From Vibrio alfacsensis (lineage in GTDB: Bacteria > Pseudomonadota > Gammaproteobacteria > Enterobacterales > Vibrionaceae): a DNA stretch of 64,000 bases. The stretch lies in assembly GCF_003544875.1 (NCBI RefSeq), contig NZ_CP032093.1, positions 1,364,001 through 1,428,000 on the forward strand, given 5' to 3'. The translations under genes were made by a program, and so were the position numbers. The stretch's first letter is position 1, and each line of letters starts with the position of its first letter. The notes under the pieces were generated by a model that was not told where the DNA came from, did no database searches, and saw only the letters and a program-made list of their open reading frames with translations. This document shows, piece after piece, positions 38,795-50,024 of this stretch.

Positions 38795-40105
38795 ATGAAA
38801 CACTTCACTAAGGCAAGTTGTGTTGCGGCGGGAATACTATGTAGTTTGCCAGTCGCTGCTGAGTCTTCAGTCTCTGAACAACAATGGGGAATTGCAGCGA
38901 TGTATCGGACTGCTTCAATTCCGTTTTACACCGCGGATGATGATTCAACCGTGAGTACTTTTGTTCCGATGATGTTTTTGAAAATGATTATGTTTACATC
39001 GACGGGGTAGAGGGGCGTGTTTATTCATAATAGCGACGATTCCAACTGGCGAATTAGTGCTATTACTCGGCTTAGGTTTCTTGATATTCCGAAATCGGTG
39101 CAAAACGCTTTCGAGGGAGACCGAGCAGATTTCGGTGGTCAAATTCGTTACAACATTGATGATAATTGGCGTGCTGAATTTGAAGTAATGACGGATGACG
39201 AGTTTCAATTTCATACTAACTATCGTCTTGCGGCCTACTATGAGTTTGGTGATTGGGAGCTAGAACCCGCTTTCACCGTTCGTTATAAAGACGCGGACTT
39301 TAATAGCGCCTATTACTCGTTTAAGGACGTTACGGGTGAGAGCATTGGTGCGGGCATTGATGCAAACTTAGGTGTGAAAGCGCGTTACCACGTCGTATCG
39401 AACTTATATCTATTGGGGCAAGCAAGTGTTACTCGTTTGGATAGTGCAGCTTACGATAGCCAAGTGGTCGAAGATCGTTATGAGAGTGAAGTGTTTATCG
39501 GGTTTGGTTTCTTCAATGATAAGTCTAAAGCGCCTAAATCAGAGCTGAGCAATCGTCCTTATTTACGTGTTGCACATGGCTGGGCAACACCATCTAATAT
39601 CGGTGATATCTTCAAACTGAACGCGGAAAAAGATGAGTATAATAACCAACTTACGTCGTTATTCTATGGCCATCCGTTAACCGATGAAATATTTGGTTTC
39701 CCGCTTGATATTTATCTAACGCCGGGCCTTGTTCACCATTGGTCTTCGGATGTGCAATCATCGAGTACAGAATATGTCGTGGCGATCAAAGCGTATTACA
39801 CGTTCAATTGGCCAACCCAGTGGCGCTTTGGTGTTGCAGAGGGGATGTCTTACATTGATAACGTCACTTACATTGAAGGAACGGAGATGGAAGAAAAGGG
39901 ATATACAGCAAGTAATCTTCTTAACTATCTCGACTTTTCGTTTGATGTTAATGTAGGCGATCTGTTCAATCAGAAAGATTGGGAGAATATGTGGGTAGGT
40001 TATTCCTTACATCATCGTAGTGCCATTTTTGAGAGTGCTTCCCAATTTGGTCGCATCAAAGGTGGCAGTAACTACAATACCATCTATTTGCAGTATGATT
40101 TTTGA
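38795..40105 (+). pseudogene. MipA/OmpV-family outer-membrane protein, frame interrupted
   Basis: An outer-membrane beta-barrel of about 436 residues with signal peptide (MKHFTKASCVAAGILCSLPVAA). After STVSTFVPMM the frame moves by one base missing from TTTTT at 38975-38979 and returns by one extra G at 39012-39015; corrected, it reads MMFFENDYVYIDGVEGVFIHNSDDSNW, the typical OmpV opening. The later part (LRFLDIPKSVQNAF, alternating strands, end YNTIYLQYDF with terminal Phe) is open. A stop TAG at 39008-39010 exists as sequenced. Two cancelling homopolymer shifts suggest sequencing error. Confidence 0.8.
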
Positions 40106-40146
40106 TATGAATGCTTAAAACGCTAAAACGCCCTCGTATTTAAACA

Positions 40147-40176
40147 TGAAAAGCTCCGATGAAACGGAGCTTTTCT
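40147..40176. terminator. Bidirectional terminator between OmpV-like and chitinase genes
   Basis: Stem GAAAAGCTCCG-ATGAAA-CGGAGCTTTTC between two converging genes, with T/A runs on both sides. Confidence 0.85.
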
Positions 40177-40212
40177 ATTACGATTCTAAGACGGTTCTTC
40201 TATAGAACGGGT

Positions 40213-42558
40213 CTAGATTTGTTCCCAAGGTGAGCCTGCAACACCTGGTTTGTCGCCTTTTGTCCACCATTTGGCTTTGTAATTTAGGCCTTGGTAAGTC
40301 GCTTGGTCACCACCGTTGTAGACTTTAGATGCACTCCATTCTTTTACAGAACCGTCATCTTTTTCTTGCCATACTTCAGATGCTCCCGGTGTATCACCTT
40401 GTGTCCACCACTTAGCGGTGTACTCGACACCATTGTAAGTGACTTTATCTCCACCTAGGTAAACTTGGTCTTTGTTCCAAGTGTCACCATCGGGTGCTTG
40501 TGTGCCTTTGATATTTACTGTCACGGAAGATGACGTTTGTGATTGGGCATCTGACACCGTTACGATGACGTTTAAAGTACTGTCTTTATCTGATTCTGGA
40601 GTAGGAACGGACACTGTCGCCATGTTTCCATTTTGAACTATTGTTCCAGCAGACGCAGTAAACGTTAAGGTATCCTGGTCAACATCAGTTGCAGATACCG
40701 AGATGGTTGCGATATCACCTGCAATGACATCAACAGATGCAGGAGCGTTGAGCGATGGAGGCGTATTAGCTTCTTCACCTGTTCCTTTGATATTGATTTG
40801 TACGGTTTTCACATCAGAACGTTTTCCATCTGTTACCGATACAGTCACATGCTCAGTAGTATCGACCGCTGTTTGTGGGGCTTTGAATATTACCGTTGCG
40901 GTATTGTCACTGCTTTCAATCAACTGTGCATTTGAAGCAGAGAATGAAAGTGCATCACCGTCTTTATCCGATGCAGATACCATGAACGCAATGGTTTGTC
41001 CGGATTCCGCCTCAAATGCAGTTGGTGCGGTTAGAACGGGTGCGTGGTTCGGTACAACATCTTGGCTGAATACCGCATCGATTTGTTCTGCTAATGGTGA
41101 GCTCAGCTCAGAACATTGTTTTAGTTTGGCTCCAAAATTGGTAAATGAGCCTTTACACTCAATGTCACCATGAACTTGCCACACGATGATACCGCCCAAA
41201 TCGTGGTTAACAATGTACTCAGCTTTCTCTCGAATTGACTGAGGATCGTCATAGCTCAAGAAGTACTTACCATTTACCGCATAAGGGGCACGAGCGTTAT
41301 CATCCCAGTGATGCTCCCAGTTTGGCTGTTTTACAAGATAGTTGTAGTTTGGTTGGCCTTCAAAATTTGCCCAGTTAGTCAGATCCACAGACGAGACCGT
41401 AGGGCCATCGACCTCAAAGTTAACCATTCGCTTATCAGTTGGTGCTCCTAAATACGCGGTCGTTTCCGTGGTTTGCACGCCACGGCCGTAGAATGCTGCG
41501 CCGAAGTTAATTTTGTCTGCTGGGATACCACGCTGATTTACCATCCAATCTCGAAGTGTATCAATCGTTAAACCTGCGAATTCTTCTTCAGGATACGGGT
41601 AGAGAGGAGAGTTATGACCCGTAACATTAGACCAGCCGCCATTTAGGTCATAAGTCATCATGTTAAAATAATCCATAGAGTTTACTAGACGTTCCCAGTC
41701 AAATCCCTCTAGTGCAGATGGCACCGCTTTGAATGCTGCTGTTAACAGCTTATCTTCTCCGATACGCTCACGGATGTCTTCCATTAATTGCTCGAAGTTG
41801 TCGTAATCTGCCTCTGTACCAATGAAGTTCATACCACCTGTCCCAGGATACTCCCAGTCGATATCGATACCGTGGAAACCCAGTGCCATTAACTTGTCCA
41901 CATCTGCAAGGAAACGCGCTTTTTTAACTGGATCAGCAGCCACTTCTGGAAAGTGCTTTGACATACTCCAACCACCGATTGAAGCCATGACTTTCACGCC
42001 TTTTTCGTTGGCTAAATCGATAAGACCAGGTGCGCCACCCGCTTTTTTCAGTGGGAGCGGCATTTCACCGGTAACACCCGATGGTTCGTGTTTCCAGCCA
42101 TTACCATTTGGAACAAAACCTTGCGCTTTTACTTTTGCGAGATTTTCTGCTTCCCACGCTTCATTACCTGGATAAGACCAAAGGTATTCTAATTCACCCC
42201 ATAGGATGTGCAGATCCCAGCTAGAATAAACATCGGTGTATAATAGAGAACCCGGTTCTTGCACCGCATCAGGCTGATAGATTTTCTTGTTGCGTAAATC
42301 ACCGCTGTGTAAAGAACCATCTTTTGCAACGCCAAAAAACGAGTAGTTCAGAATGGAATAGATATCCATATTCACATTCAGATGGGTTGCTTCTCCTGCG
42401 ACGCTAAAGCCGTGTTGTGGGCCTTTCCATGCCTCCCATTGTGTCAGGTAGCCAATCACATTTTTGTCATGCGCTGGCGCTGCATATAGGGATGAGCTCA
42501 TTAGCAAAGAGCTGGCGATAGACGCAGCGATTGCGGTCAGTTTAATACTGCTTTTCAT
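40213..42558 (-). CDS. Secreted GH18 chitinase with two chitin-binding modules
   Basis: Cuts chitin outside the cell. The 781-residue protein has a signal peptide (to about residue 27, SLYAAPAHD), a GH18 catalytic domain with the DxxDxDxE motif in GFHGIDIDWEYP (Glu is the acid catalyst), MTYDLNGGW and the IVWQVHGD end, then two Ig/cadherin-like linker domains (residues about 500-690, each opening with N-x-APVL or N-TPPSL), and two CBM5/12-like modules near the C-terminus (WNKDQVYLGGDKV and WSASKVYNGGDQA, each with AKWWT(Q/K)GD). Similar to Vibrio chitinases; the exact chi number is not assigned. Confidence 0.92.
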   Translation of the reverse strand: MKSSIKLTAIAASIASSLLMSSSLYAAPAHDKNVIGYLTQWEAWKGPQHGFSVAGEATHLNVNMDIYSILNYSFFGVAKDGSLHSGDLRNKKIYQPDAVQEPGSLLYTDVYSSWDLHILWGELEYLWSYPGNEAWEAENLAKVKAQGFVPNGNGWKHEPSGVTGEMPLPLKKAGGAPGLIDLANEKGVKVMASIGGWSMSKHFPEVAADPVKKARFLADVDKLMALGFHGIDIDWEYPGTGGMNFIGTEADYDNFEQLMEDIRERIGEDKLLTAAFKAVPSALEGFDWERLVNSMDYFNMMTYDLNGGWSNVTGHNSPLYPYPEEEFAGLTIDTLRDWMVNQRGIPADKINFGAAFYGRGVQTTETTAYLGAPTDKRMVNFEVDGPTVSSVDLTNWANFEGQPNYNYLVKQPNWEHHWDDNARAPYAVNGKYFLSYDDPQSIREKAEYIVNHDLGGIIVWQVHGDIECKGSFTNFGAKLKQCSELSSPLAEQIDAVFSQDVVPNHAPVLTAPTAFEAESGQTIAFMVSASDKDGDALSFSASNAQLIESSDNTATVIFKAPQTAVDTTEHVTVSVTDGKRSDVKTVQINIKGTGEEANTPPSLNAPASVDVIAGDIATISVSATDVDQDTLTFTASAGTIVQNGNMATVSVPTPESDKDSTLNVIVTVSDAQSQTSSSVTVNIKGTQAPDGDTWNKDQVYLGGDKVTYNGVEYTAKWWTQGDTPGASEVWQEKDDGSVKEWSASKVYNGGDQATYQGLNYKAKWWTKGDKPGVAGSPWEQI

Positions 42559-42890
42559 TTCGGTTTCTCCACGCGATGTTTTTTTGCATTTATATATCGC
42601 TTAATTCATTTCGCAAATAAATGATTCTAAGTTTGGTAGCGTGGTTCCAATTTGGTTGTTTTGGACTTGTGGGGATAACTTGTTTTGAAGCAATATCAGA
42701 TATTTGCAATGGATTTTGAGCGGGAAAGAAACCGTTTAACGAACAAGATCAGGAGCAATATAACCAAGTTGATGATGTTTATGTGAGATGATTTGAGGCA
42801 GGATGAAGATAGATTCGCGATAAAATCAAACAACGAAACGAGAGAAATTTTCTCGCTCCGTTAGTCAATAAGTAATAATTTCTGACGTGG
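42559..42890. promoter_or_regulatory. Upstream region of the chitinase gene
   Basis: About 330 bases without a gene. It must hold the chitinase promoter on the minus strand (an AT-rich TTATATATCGC stretch lies near 42590). No clear terminator for azoR or other motif was found. Confidence 0.4.
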
Positions 42891-43475
42891 TTACACGAGT
42901 GCAAGCAGTTGGTCTTGCGCTTCGGTCATGCCTTTTGTTGCCGCATCTTCACCCATATTCAGTGCTTCTGCGTAAACAAATTCGACGTCAGTAATGCCAA
43001 TAAAACCCAGTACAGTACGTAGGTATGGCGTCATAGTATCCGTTGGTGAGTTTTTATGGATACCACCACGAGTAGTAACGACGATCGCTTTCTTACCTTC
43101 AACGAGTCCTTGCACACCATTTTCAGTGTATTTGAAAGTCACACCCGCACGAGCAATTAAATCAATCCAGTTCTTAAGCTGAGTTGGAATCGTGAAGTTG
43201 TACATTGGCGCGGCGATGATCAAAGTGTCTGCCGTTTTGATCTCTTCAATCAAAGTATTAGAAAGGTCAACGACTTGTTGCTGTTGCTCAGACAGATCTT
43301 CTGTAGCGCGTAATGCAGTCGCAATTGCAAAATCCAACACTGGTAATGGTTCGGCAGCTAAGTCACGGACAGTAAGGTTAGCTTGGTCTACATTTTTGAT
43401 ATAGTTTTCAACCAGTTTGTTTGATTGAGAGTAATCGCCTAGGATGCTTGATTTTAGAGCTAGTACGCGAGACAT
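42891..43475 (-). CDS. azoR: FMN-dependent NADH-azoreductase
   Basis: Flavodoxin-fold quinone/azo reductase acting as a homodimer. The 194-residue protein starts [22 protein letters not shown], has the FMN loop [17 protein letters not shown] and VVTTRGGIH, and ends [10 protein letters not shown]. The ATG at 43475 follows AAGGAAA; an in-frame extension to 43583 would add an unrelated tail. It is divergent from hrpA. Confidence 0.93.
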   Translation of the reverse strand: MSRVLALKSSILGDYSQSNKLVENYIKNVDQANLTVRDLAAEPLPVLDFAIATALRATEDLSEQQQQVVDLSNTLIEEIKTADTLIIAAPMYNFTIPTQLKNWIDLIARAGVTFKYTENGVQGLVEGKKAIVVTTRGGIHKNSPTDTMTPYLRTVLGFIGITDVEFVYAEALNMGEDAATKGMTEAQDQLLALV

Positions 43476-43671
43476 AATGGATTTCCTTGAATAAGTGCTT
43501 TCGGCTATGGGATGTATTATAGGCGGTACATCGTGGCTCAAAATCCTGTTTATTTGCTCAAGTCGTTCGAAATATTTGAACAAGATTGAGGGTGGCTTTC
43601 CGTTATCCTGTTTTCCCCCTTGTGTGATACAATCTGCGCAGATTTATGTAATGAAAAGAATAGGAAACGCT

Positions 43672-46600
43672 TTGACTTCGTCACAGCCCCCAAAAAAGAC
43701 CTCTGCTGAAAACTCAGCGGCACCAGAGACTGGTGTTTCAAAGGCACAAGCGACGCAAACCGCCGCTCCACAAGTTCACGTGAATAGCGCAGCGTCACTA
43801 CGCAAAGCATTAAGTCAATGCATGATGCGTGATCGCTTCCGTTTAAGTAAGCGAATCTCAGGTGCGAGCAAAATTAAGAAAGACGCGGCGCGTAATGCGG
43901 TGTTCGATGAAATCGCATTAGATATCGCTAAATCCATGATGGTGGTCGAGCAACGTAGCCGTTTTCAACCTACGATTGAATATCCAGAAATCCTGCCAGT
44001 TAGCCAAAAGCGTAACGATATTGCTAAAGCGATTGAAGCGCACCAAGTGGTTATTGTTGCTGGTGAGACAGGCTCAGGCAAAACGACGCAATTACCAAAA
44101 ATTTGTGCAGAACTTGGACGTGGCAAGTTTGGTCTGATTGGCCATACTCAGCCGCGCCGACTCGCCGCTCGTTCGGTTGCAAACCGTATCGCAGAAGAGA
44201 TGGAAACTAAGTTAGGCGACTTTGTCGGCTATAAAGTTCGATTTAACGATCAGATCTCTGAAAATACGCAAATTAAATTGATGACAGACGGTATCTTGTT
44301 GGCAGAGATCCAACATGATCGGTTTTTAAATCAATATGACACCATCATCATCGATGAAGCGCATGAACGTAGCTTGAATATCGATTTCATCCTAGGTTAC
44401 TTGAAAGAGTTGTTGCCACGTCGTCCTGATTTGAAAGTGATCATTACGTCGGCAACCATCGACCCTGAACGATTCTCTAAGCATTTTAATAATGCACCGA
44501 TCATTGAAGTCTCTGGTCGTACTTACCCAGTTGAGACCCGATACCGCCCACTAAGCGGTGATGACGACACCGATCGTGATCAGCTTGAAGGCATTTTCGA
44601 AGCCGTAGATGAACTGTGTGATGAAGGTTTAGGTGACATTCTGATCTTCATGAACGGTGAACGTGAAATCCGTGATACCGCAGACGCCTTGTCTAAACGT
44701 AATCTTAAAAGCACAGAAATCGTGCCGCTTTATGCGCGTTTGTCCGCGGGCGAGCAGAATAAGATTTTCCAGCCTCACGCAGGTCGTCGAATCGTATTAG
44801 CAACCAACGTAGCGGAAACGTCGTTAACAGTTCCTGGCATCAAGTACGTGATTGACCCGGGTACGGCACGTATTAGCCGATACAGCTACCGAACCAAAGT
44901 TCAGCGTCTTCCAATTGAACCTATCTCTCAGGCAAGCGCGAACCAGCGTAAAGGTCGCTGTGGTCGTGTGGAAGAGGGTATCTGTATTCGTTTGTACTCA
45001 GAAGATGATTTTGAGTCACGTCCAGAGTTTACTGATCCAGAAATTCTGCGTACCAACCTAGCGTCGGTTATCTTGCAGATGACGGCCCTTGGCTTGGGTG
45101 ACATTCAAGCGTTCCCGTTTGTGGAAGCGCCTGATAAACGCAATATCCAAGACGGTGTGCGTTTGTTGGAAGAGCTTGGTGCCATTAACGCAGAAATCAG
45201 CGATCCTAAGAAACGACTAACGAGCATTGGTCGTCAGCTTGCTCGTCTGCCAATCGACCCACGTTTAGCGCGTATGGTATTGGAGGCGCCAAAGCAAGGT
45301 GCGTTGAAAGAAGTGATGATCATCGCAGCGGCGCTATCTATTCAAGATCCGCGTGAGCGCCCTTCAGACAAACAGCAATCGTCAGACGATAAACACCGCC
45401 GCTTCTTCCACGAAGAATCGGATTTCATGACGCTTGTTAACTTGTGGGATTACATTCAGAAGCAGCAAAAAGCATTAACAGGCAACCAGTTCCGTAAGCA
45501 ATGTAAGCAAGACTACTTGAACTATTTGCGTGTGCGTGAGTGGCAAGATGTGTACTTCCAAATTCACCAGTCTATGCGTGAAATGGAATTTAAATTAAAC
45601 ACGGAACCTGCATCATACCATGGTGTACATAGCTCAATCTTAGTTGGTTTATTGTCCCATATCGGTATGAAAGACCAAGAGAAGAATGAGTACCAAGGTG
45701 CGCGTAATGCTCGTTTCCATATCTTTCCAGCATCGGGGCTATTTAAGAAACAGCCTAAGTGGATCATGTCGGCTGAGTTGGTTGAAACCTCAAAACTTTG
45801 GGGTCGCATCATCGCAAAAATTCAACCGGAATGGATTGAACCACTGGCGAAGCACCTAATTAAACGCAGCTACAGTGAACCGCATTGGTCTAAGAAACGT
45901 GCTGCGGTTATGGCGCATGAAAAAGTGATGCTGTATGGCGTACCAATCGTGCCTAAACGTTTGGTGAACTATGGCAGCATTGATGCCGCAGTGAGCCGTG
46001 AGATCTTCATTCGAAGTGCGCTGGTGGAGGGAGAGTGGGACACTAAACATGCATTCTTCAAGCAAAACCGAAAACTGTTGCAAGAAGTGGAAGAGCTTGA
46101 GCACAAATCACGTCGCCGCGACATCTTGGTTGATGATGATGAGTTGTTTGATTTTTACGATCAGCGCGTTGGTACGGAAGTAGTTTCTGGTAAGCACTTC
46201 GATACATGGTGGAAAATTGCTTCTAAAGACAACAAAGAGCTGCTCAACTTTGAAAAAGAGATGCTGTTCAAAGGTGATGCGAGTCACGTAACAGATTTGG
46301 ATTACCCGAACTTCTGGCATCAGAATAACCTGAAGCTCAAGTTAAGCTATCAATTTGAACCAGGTGATGACAACGATGGTGTGACTGTACATCTACCGCT
46401 GCCAATTCTAAACCAAGTTGAACAAGCGGGCTTTGACTGGCAAATACCGGGTTTGCGTCATGAGCTGGTGGTCAGTTTGATCAAGTCTTTACCGAAAACA
46501 ATTCGTAAGAACTTTGTCCCTGCACCAAACTACGCAGATGCGTTTTTGGCTCGTGTAACGCCGATGGAAGCGCCACTTCTTGATTCGTTAGAGAAAGAAC

Positions 46601-47658
46601 TGCGCCGCATGACTGGCGTGGAAGTTTTGCGCGAAGATTGGAATGTGGATCAAATTCCAGAACACTTGAAAGTGACATTCCGCGCGGTTGACCATAGAAA
46701 TCGAAAGTTAAAAGAGCATAAGAATCTCCACGAATTAAAAGAAAGCTTGAAAGAAAAAGTTCAGGAGACGCTTTCAAAAGTCGCGGATGATGATATTGAG
46801 CAGCAAGGTTTGCGAACGTGGAGTTTTGGTGAACTGCCGAAGGTGTATCAACAAAAACGTGGCGGTTACGATGTTAAAGCGTACCCTGCGATTGTAGATA
46901 CCAAAGACAGTGTTGAGATCAAACTGTACGAGACTGAATTCGAGCAAGTGACGGCAATGCAAGCAGGCCAGCGCCGTTTGATTTTGTTGAATGTGCCATC
47001 ACCGATTAAATATTTGCACACCAATTTACCGAACAAATCAAAGCTCGGGCTGTACTTTAACCCTTACGGAAAAGTATTGGATCTGATTGACGACTGTATC
47101 GCATGTGGTGTTGACAAGTTGATCGAAGAGCAGGGTGGTTTGGTATGGGAGCCAGAGAAGTTTGAGGCGTTGAAAGAGCACGTCCGAGCGGAACTTGGCG
47201 ATACCGTTGTGGAGATCGCACAGCAAGTTGAAACCATCTTGACAACGGCGTTCAATATTAATAAGAAATTGAAAGGTCGTATTGATTTCACGATGGCATT
47301 TGCGTTGTCTGATATCAAAGCGCAAATCGAGAGTTTGATTTTTAAAGGCTTCGCAACAGAGTGCGGTTGGAAACGTCTTCCTGATATTCTACGTTACATG
47401 CGTGCGATTGAGCGTCGTATGGAGAAGCTGCCGATTGATCCAAATAAAGATCGCTTACACATGTTGAAAGTGGAATCAGTAACCAGCGATTACAAAGAGT
47501 TACTGAATAAGATTCCGAAAGGCATGGTGATACCGGAGAATGTAAAAGAGATTCGTTGGATGATTGAAGAGCTTCGGGTTAGCTTCTTTGCTCAACAATT
47601 AGGCACACCGTATCCGGTGTCTGATAAACGAATCAAAAATGCGATTGATGCTTGCTAG
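43672..47658 (+). CDS. hrpA: ATP-dependent RNA helicase HrpA
   Basis: DEAH-box RNA helicase linked to mRNA processing and ribosome rescue in E. coli. Motifs in order: GETGSGKTTQLPK (Walker A), DEAHERS (Walker B), ITSATIDPERFSKHF (SAT), TNVAETSLTVPGIKYVIDPG and QRKGRCGRVEEG, then the HA2, OB-fold and long HrpA C-terminal domain. TTG at 43672 has AGGAA about six bases upstream (AGGAAACGC-TTG); ATG at 43651 is the alternative without a clear ribosome site. About 1328 residues, near normal. Confidence 0.96.
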   Translation: MTSSQPPKKTSAENSAAPETGVSKAQATQTAAPQVHVNSAASLRKALSQCMMRDRFRLSKRISGASKIKKDAARNAVFDEIALDIAKSMMVVEQRSRFQPTIEYPEILPVSQKRNDIAKAIEAHQVVIVAGETGSGKTTQLPKICAELGRGKFGLIGHTQPRRLAARSVANRIAEEMETKLGDFVGYKVRFNDQISENTQIKLMTDGILLAEIQHDRFLNQYDTIIIDEAHERSLNIDFILGYLKELLPRRPDLKVIITSATIDPERFSKHFNNAPIIEVSGRTYPVETRYRPLSGDDDTDRDQLEGIFEAVDELCDEGLGDILIFMNGEREIRDTADALSKRNLKSTEIVPLYARLSAGEQNKIFQPHAGRRIVLATNVAETSLTVPGIKYVIDPGTARISRYSYRTKVQRLPIEPISQASANQRKGRCGRVEEGICIRLYSEDDFESRPEFTDPEILRTNLASVILQMTALGLGDIQAFPFVEAPDKRNIQDGVRLLEELGAINAEISDPKKRLTSIGRQLARLPIDPRLARMVLEAPKQGALKEVMIIAAALSIQDPRERPSDKQQSSDDKHRRFFHEESDFMTLVNLWDYIQKQQKALTGNQFRKQCKQDYLNYLRVREWQDVYFQIHQSMREMEFKLNTEPASYHGVHSSILVGLLSHIGMKDQEKNEYQGARNARFHIFPASGLFKKQPKWIMSAELVETSKLWGRIIAKIQPEWIEPLAKHLIKRSYSEPHWSKKRAAVMAHEKVMLYGVPIVPKRLVNYGSIDAAVSREIFIRSALVEGEWDTKHAFFKQNRKLLQEVEELEHKSRRRDILVDDDELFDFYDQRVGTEVVSGKHFDTWWKIASKDNKELLNFEKEMLFKGDASHVTDLDYPNFWHQNNLKLKLSYQFEPGDDNDGVTVHLPLPILNQVEQAGFDWQIPGLRHELVVSLIKSLPKTIRKNFVPAPNYADAFLARVTPMEAPLLDSLEKELRRMTGVEVLREDWNVDQIPEHLKVTFRAVDHRNRKLKEHKNLHELKESLKEKVQETLSKVADDDIEQQGLRTWSFGELPKVYQQKRGGYDVKAYPAIVDTKDSVEIKLYETEFEQVTAMQAGQRRLILLNVPSPIKYLHTNLPNKSKLGLYFNPYGKVLDLIDDCIACGVDKLIEEQGGLVWEPEKFEALKEHVRAELGDTVVEIAQQVETILTTAFNINKKLKGRIDFTMAFALSDIKAQIESLIFKGFATECGWKRLPDILRYMRAIERRMEKLPIDPNKDRLHMLKVESVTSDYKELLNKIPKGMVIPENVKEIRWMIEELRVSFFAQQLGTPYPVSDKRIKNAIDAC

Positions 47659-47776
47659 TTGGTCAGTACAATAGCGACAGTTTTTTGTAGGGTTTGATGG
47701 GTTATCAAATGCTTGGCCACTTTTGGCCTTAGCTGGTACGGTAATTGCTATCACTCATCTATAAGTGTTTTTAAGT

Positions 47777-47808
47777 CATAAAGGAGGCAATGGTTCGCCT
47801 CCTTTATG
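47777..47808 (+). terminator. Terminator-like hairpin after hrpA
   Basis: A long perfect stem CATAAAGGAGGC/GCCTCCTTTATG; the T run is short. Confidence 0.6.
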
Positions 47809-47866
47809 TTTGCAGTACCCATCTCTGAATCAAACAGCAGTGGGTGATATTAAAGAGTAAAGGTTG

Positions 47867-48349
47867 ATGATGAAGAAAACTCTATTGGCAGTGGCACTTC
47901 TTGGTGCTTCTTCTGCAGCGATGGCGGACTCATGGATTTATGGTGGTGCTTCTGTAGGTCAGTCTGACTACAAAGGCGAAACAGACACGTCATACTCTGT
48001 ACACGTAGGTACAGGTATTCTGCCAATCATCGGTATCGAAGCAGGTGTTGTTCAGCATGGTGAGTTTAAGGTAAACAACCAAGAGACCAAGCTGACTTCT
48101 TACTACGCAGCACTTAAGCCAAGCATCGATTTTGGCCCACTTCACGTATACGCGAAAGGTGGTATCCACCAGTGGGATAAGAAAGTAAAAAATGGTGCAA
48201 ACGATGATGATTTCGATCTAATGTACGGTGTAGGTGCGGAATACTTCATTTTCGGTCCAATGTCTGTGGGTGCTAGTTACATGAACTACACTGCGGGCAA
48301 AGACGACATTGGTACGTTCTCTCTAAACGCAACACTACACTTCTTATAA
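47867..48349 (+). CDS. Small outer-membrane beta-barrel protein
   Basis: About 160 residues with a signal peptide ending SSAAMA-DSWIYGG. The rest is alternating strands with Gly/Tyr/Trp girdles and a terminal Phe-Leu (NATLHFL), typical of an eight-strand barrel of the OmpX/OmpA-TM type. ATGs at 47867 and 47870 are both possible after AAAGG. Function not assigned. Confidence 0.75.
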   Translation: MMKKTLLAVALLGASSAAMADSWIYGGASVGQSDYKGETDTSYSVHVGTGILPIIGIEAGVVQHGEFKVNNQETKLTSYYAALKPSIDFGPLHVYAKGGIHQWDKKVKNGANDDDFDLMYGVGAEYFIFGPMSVGASYMNYTAGKDDIGTFSLNATLHFL

Positions 48350-48377
48350 TCATCCAGTTTTGATAATGAGAAAAATA

Positions 48378-48404
48378 AACACCGGCCATTTGCCGGTGTT
48401 TTGT
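48378..48404 (+). terminator. Terminator after the barrel protein
   Basis: Stem AACACCGGC/GCCGGTGTT followed by TTGTT. Confidence 0.8.
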
Positions 48405-48460
48405 TAACGATTTGCTTGTTATTTTTAACCGTGTGTTTAAGATGCCTACTTTTCGATGTT

Positions 48461-49864
48461 TTAATTGGCTACAAGTGTTAAGGTATCCGTTTCATCAAGT
48501 GGCTGTTTGGTGCGTTTGACGACCAATGTAAGACGGATCAGCATTGCAATTGCAGCAACGGTTAAACCCGTAACAATACCAACCCAAAAGCCTTTCTCTC
48601 CCATAGCAGGGACAATTTCATCGGTAATACCAAGCAGCATGCCCAGCGGTAGGGCGAGGCCCCAGTACGCAAGGATCGCTAAAATCATTGGGATCTTTGT
48701 GTCTTTATAGCCGCGAAGTGCACCATTGGCAGAAGTTTGCAGTGCATCACTGAACTGGTAAACCGCGGTGAACATCAAAAGTGTCGCTGCTGTGGCTGAT
48801 ACGATAGGGTCGGTGGTGTACAAGCGTATGATCCAATCAGGGAAGAGTAGGAAAAACGCGACAGAGACCAAAGACAACCCTGCTGCGGTTACTACGCCCA
48901 CGAAACTACGATGAGAAGCGCAATCTAGCTTTTGCTCACCTAATGCATGTCCGACACGAATGGTAATACCAAAAGAGAGGCTCATCGGGATCATATAAGT
49001 CATACTTGAAATATTGAGCGCGATTTGTGCTGCAGCAACGTTTTCTGCGCCAATACGACCAATAAGAAGTGCAATGACAGCAAATATGCTGCCACAAACT
49101 GCGATATTTAAACCAATAGGCATTCCGAGTTTAAACAGCTGTTTAATTTCTTTCCAAACAGGCGCCAAATCTGCGAAATGAAGAATCGATTTGTAATGGT
49201 GATGACGCTTGATATAACTAAAAAGCAGGGCTGACATCAACCAGTAGACCAAACTCGTCGCCCAACCACAGCCCACAGCTCCAAGAGCTGGCATACCAAA
49301 CTTGCCGTAGATCAGAATGTAGTTAACAGGAATGTTGACTAATAGACCGACGACAGAAATCAACATAGGTGCACGGGTGTTATTCATCCCCTCACAAAAG
49401 CCATTTAAGGTGTAGAACAGAGCAATGCCCGGCACACCGAAAGCAAGTGCGACGACATAATCACTGGCAATGGGAATGATTTCGCTTGCGACGCCTAAAC
49501 TTAACAGGATTGCCTCACCGAGTAGCAGGTAGACAATCAAAATGGTGCTAACGAAAGCAGCGAGCCACATCATTTGAATGAACGAGATTCGGATACTATC
49601 GTAATTTTTTGCGCCGCGGTGATAAGCCACTACCGGAGTTAGGGCCATAATGATGCCACGAAGCAATAGCGAAACGGGTAGCCATAAACTGGTGCCTAAT
49701 GCAATCGCAGCGAGATCGGCAGCGCTGACTTGGCCAGCCATTGTCGTATCTACAAAGCCCATTGATTGGGTAGCAAGTTGCATTAGGATGATTGGGATCG
49801 ACAAATGCAGCAGTGCGCCCGATTCTTTAAAAAAACGAGTAAAAGAGGAAGGTGTGTTTTGCAT
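48461..49864 (-). CDS. MATE-family multidrug efflux pump
   Basis: A 467-residue inner-membrane antiporter with about twelve membrane helices. Motifs include GFVDTTMAGQVSAADLAA (first helix after the polar start), the PVAYHRGAKNYDSIR loop, and the second-half SFGITIRVGHALGEQK, which are MATE hallmarks. Such pumps use Na+ or H+ to expel cationic drugs. Related to NorM-type proteins; a specific name is not claimed because vibrios carry several. Confidence 0.9.
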   Translation of the reverse strand: MQNTPSSFTRFFKESGALLHLSIPIILMQLATQSMGFVDTTMAGQVSAADLAAIALGTSLWLPVSLLLRGIIMALTPVVAYHRGAKNYDSIRISFIQMMWLAAFVSTILIVYLLLGEAILLSLGVASEIIPIASDYVVALAFGVPGIALFYTLNGFCEGMNNTRAPMLISVVGLLVNIPVNYILIYGKFGMPALGAVGCGWATSLVYWLMSALLFSYIKRHHHYKSILHFADLAPVWKEIKQLFKLGMPIGLNIAVCGSIFAVIALLIGRIGAENVAAAQIALNISSMTYMIPMSLSFGITIRVGHALGEQKLDCASHRSFVGVVTAAGLSLVSVAFFLLFPDWIIRLYTTDPIVSATAATLLMFTAVYQFSDALQTSANGALRGYKDTKIPMILAILAYWGLALPLGMLLGITDEIVPAMGEKGFWVGIVTGLTVAAIAMLIRLTLVVKRTKQPLDETDTLTLVAN

Positions 49865-50024
49865 GGATGTAAGTAAACACCAATATCAATGCACCAATGA
49901 AAGCAGGATAGCGTTGTGCATTGTAGGGTGTGCCCCGTAGGCAAGCGAAATATACGGACTTTTGTTGTTCGATTCAATGTGTAATTGAGATCACAAGGAA
50001 ACGTTTGCTTGTTGTGGAGGTGAA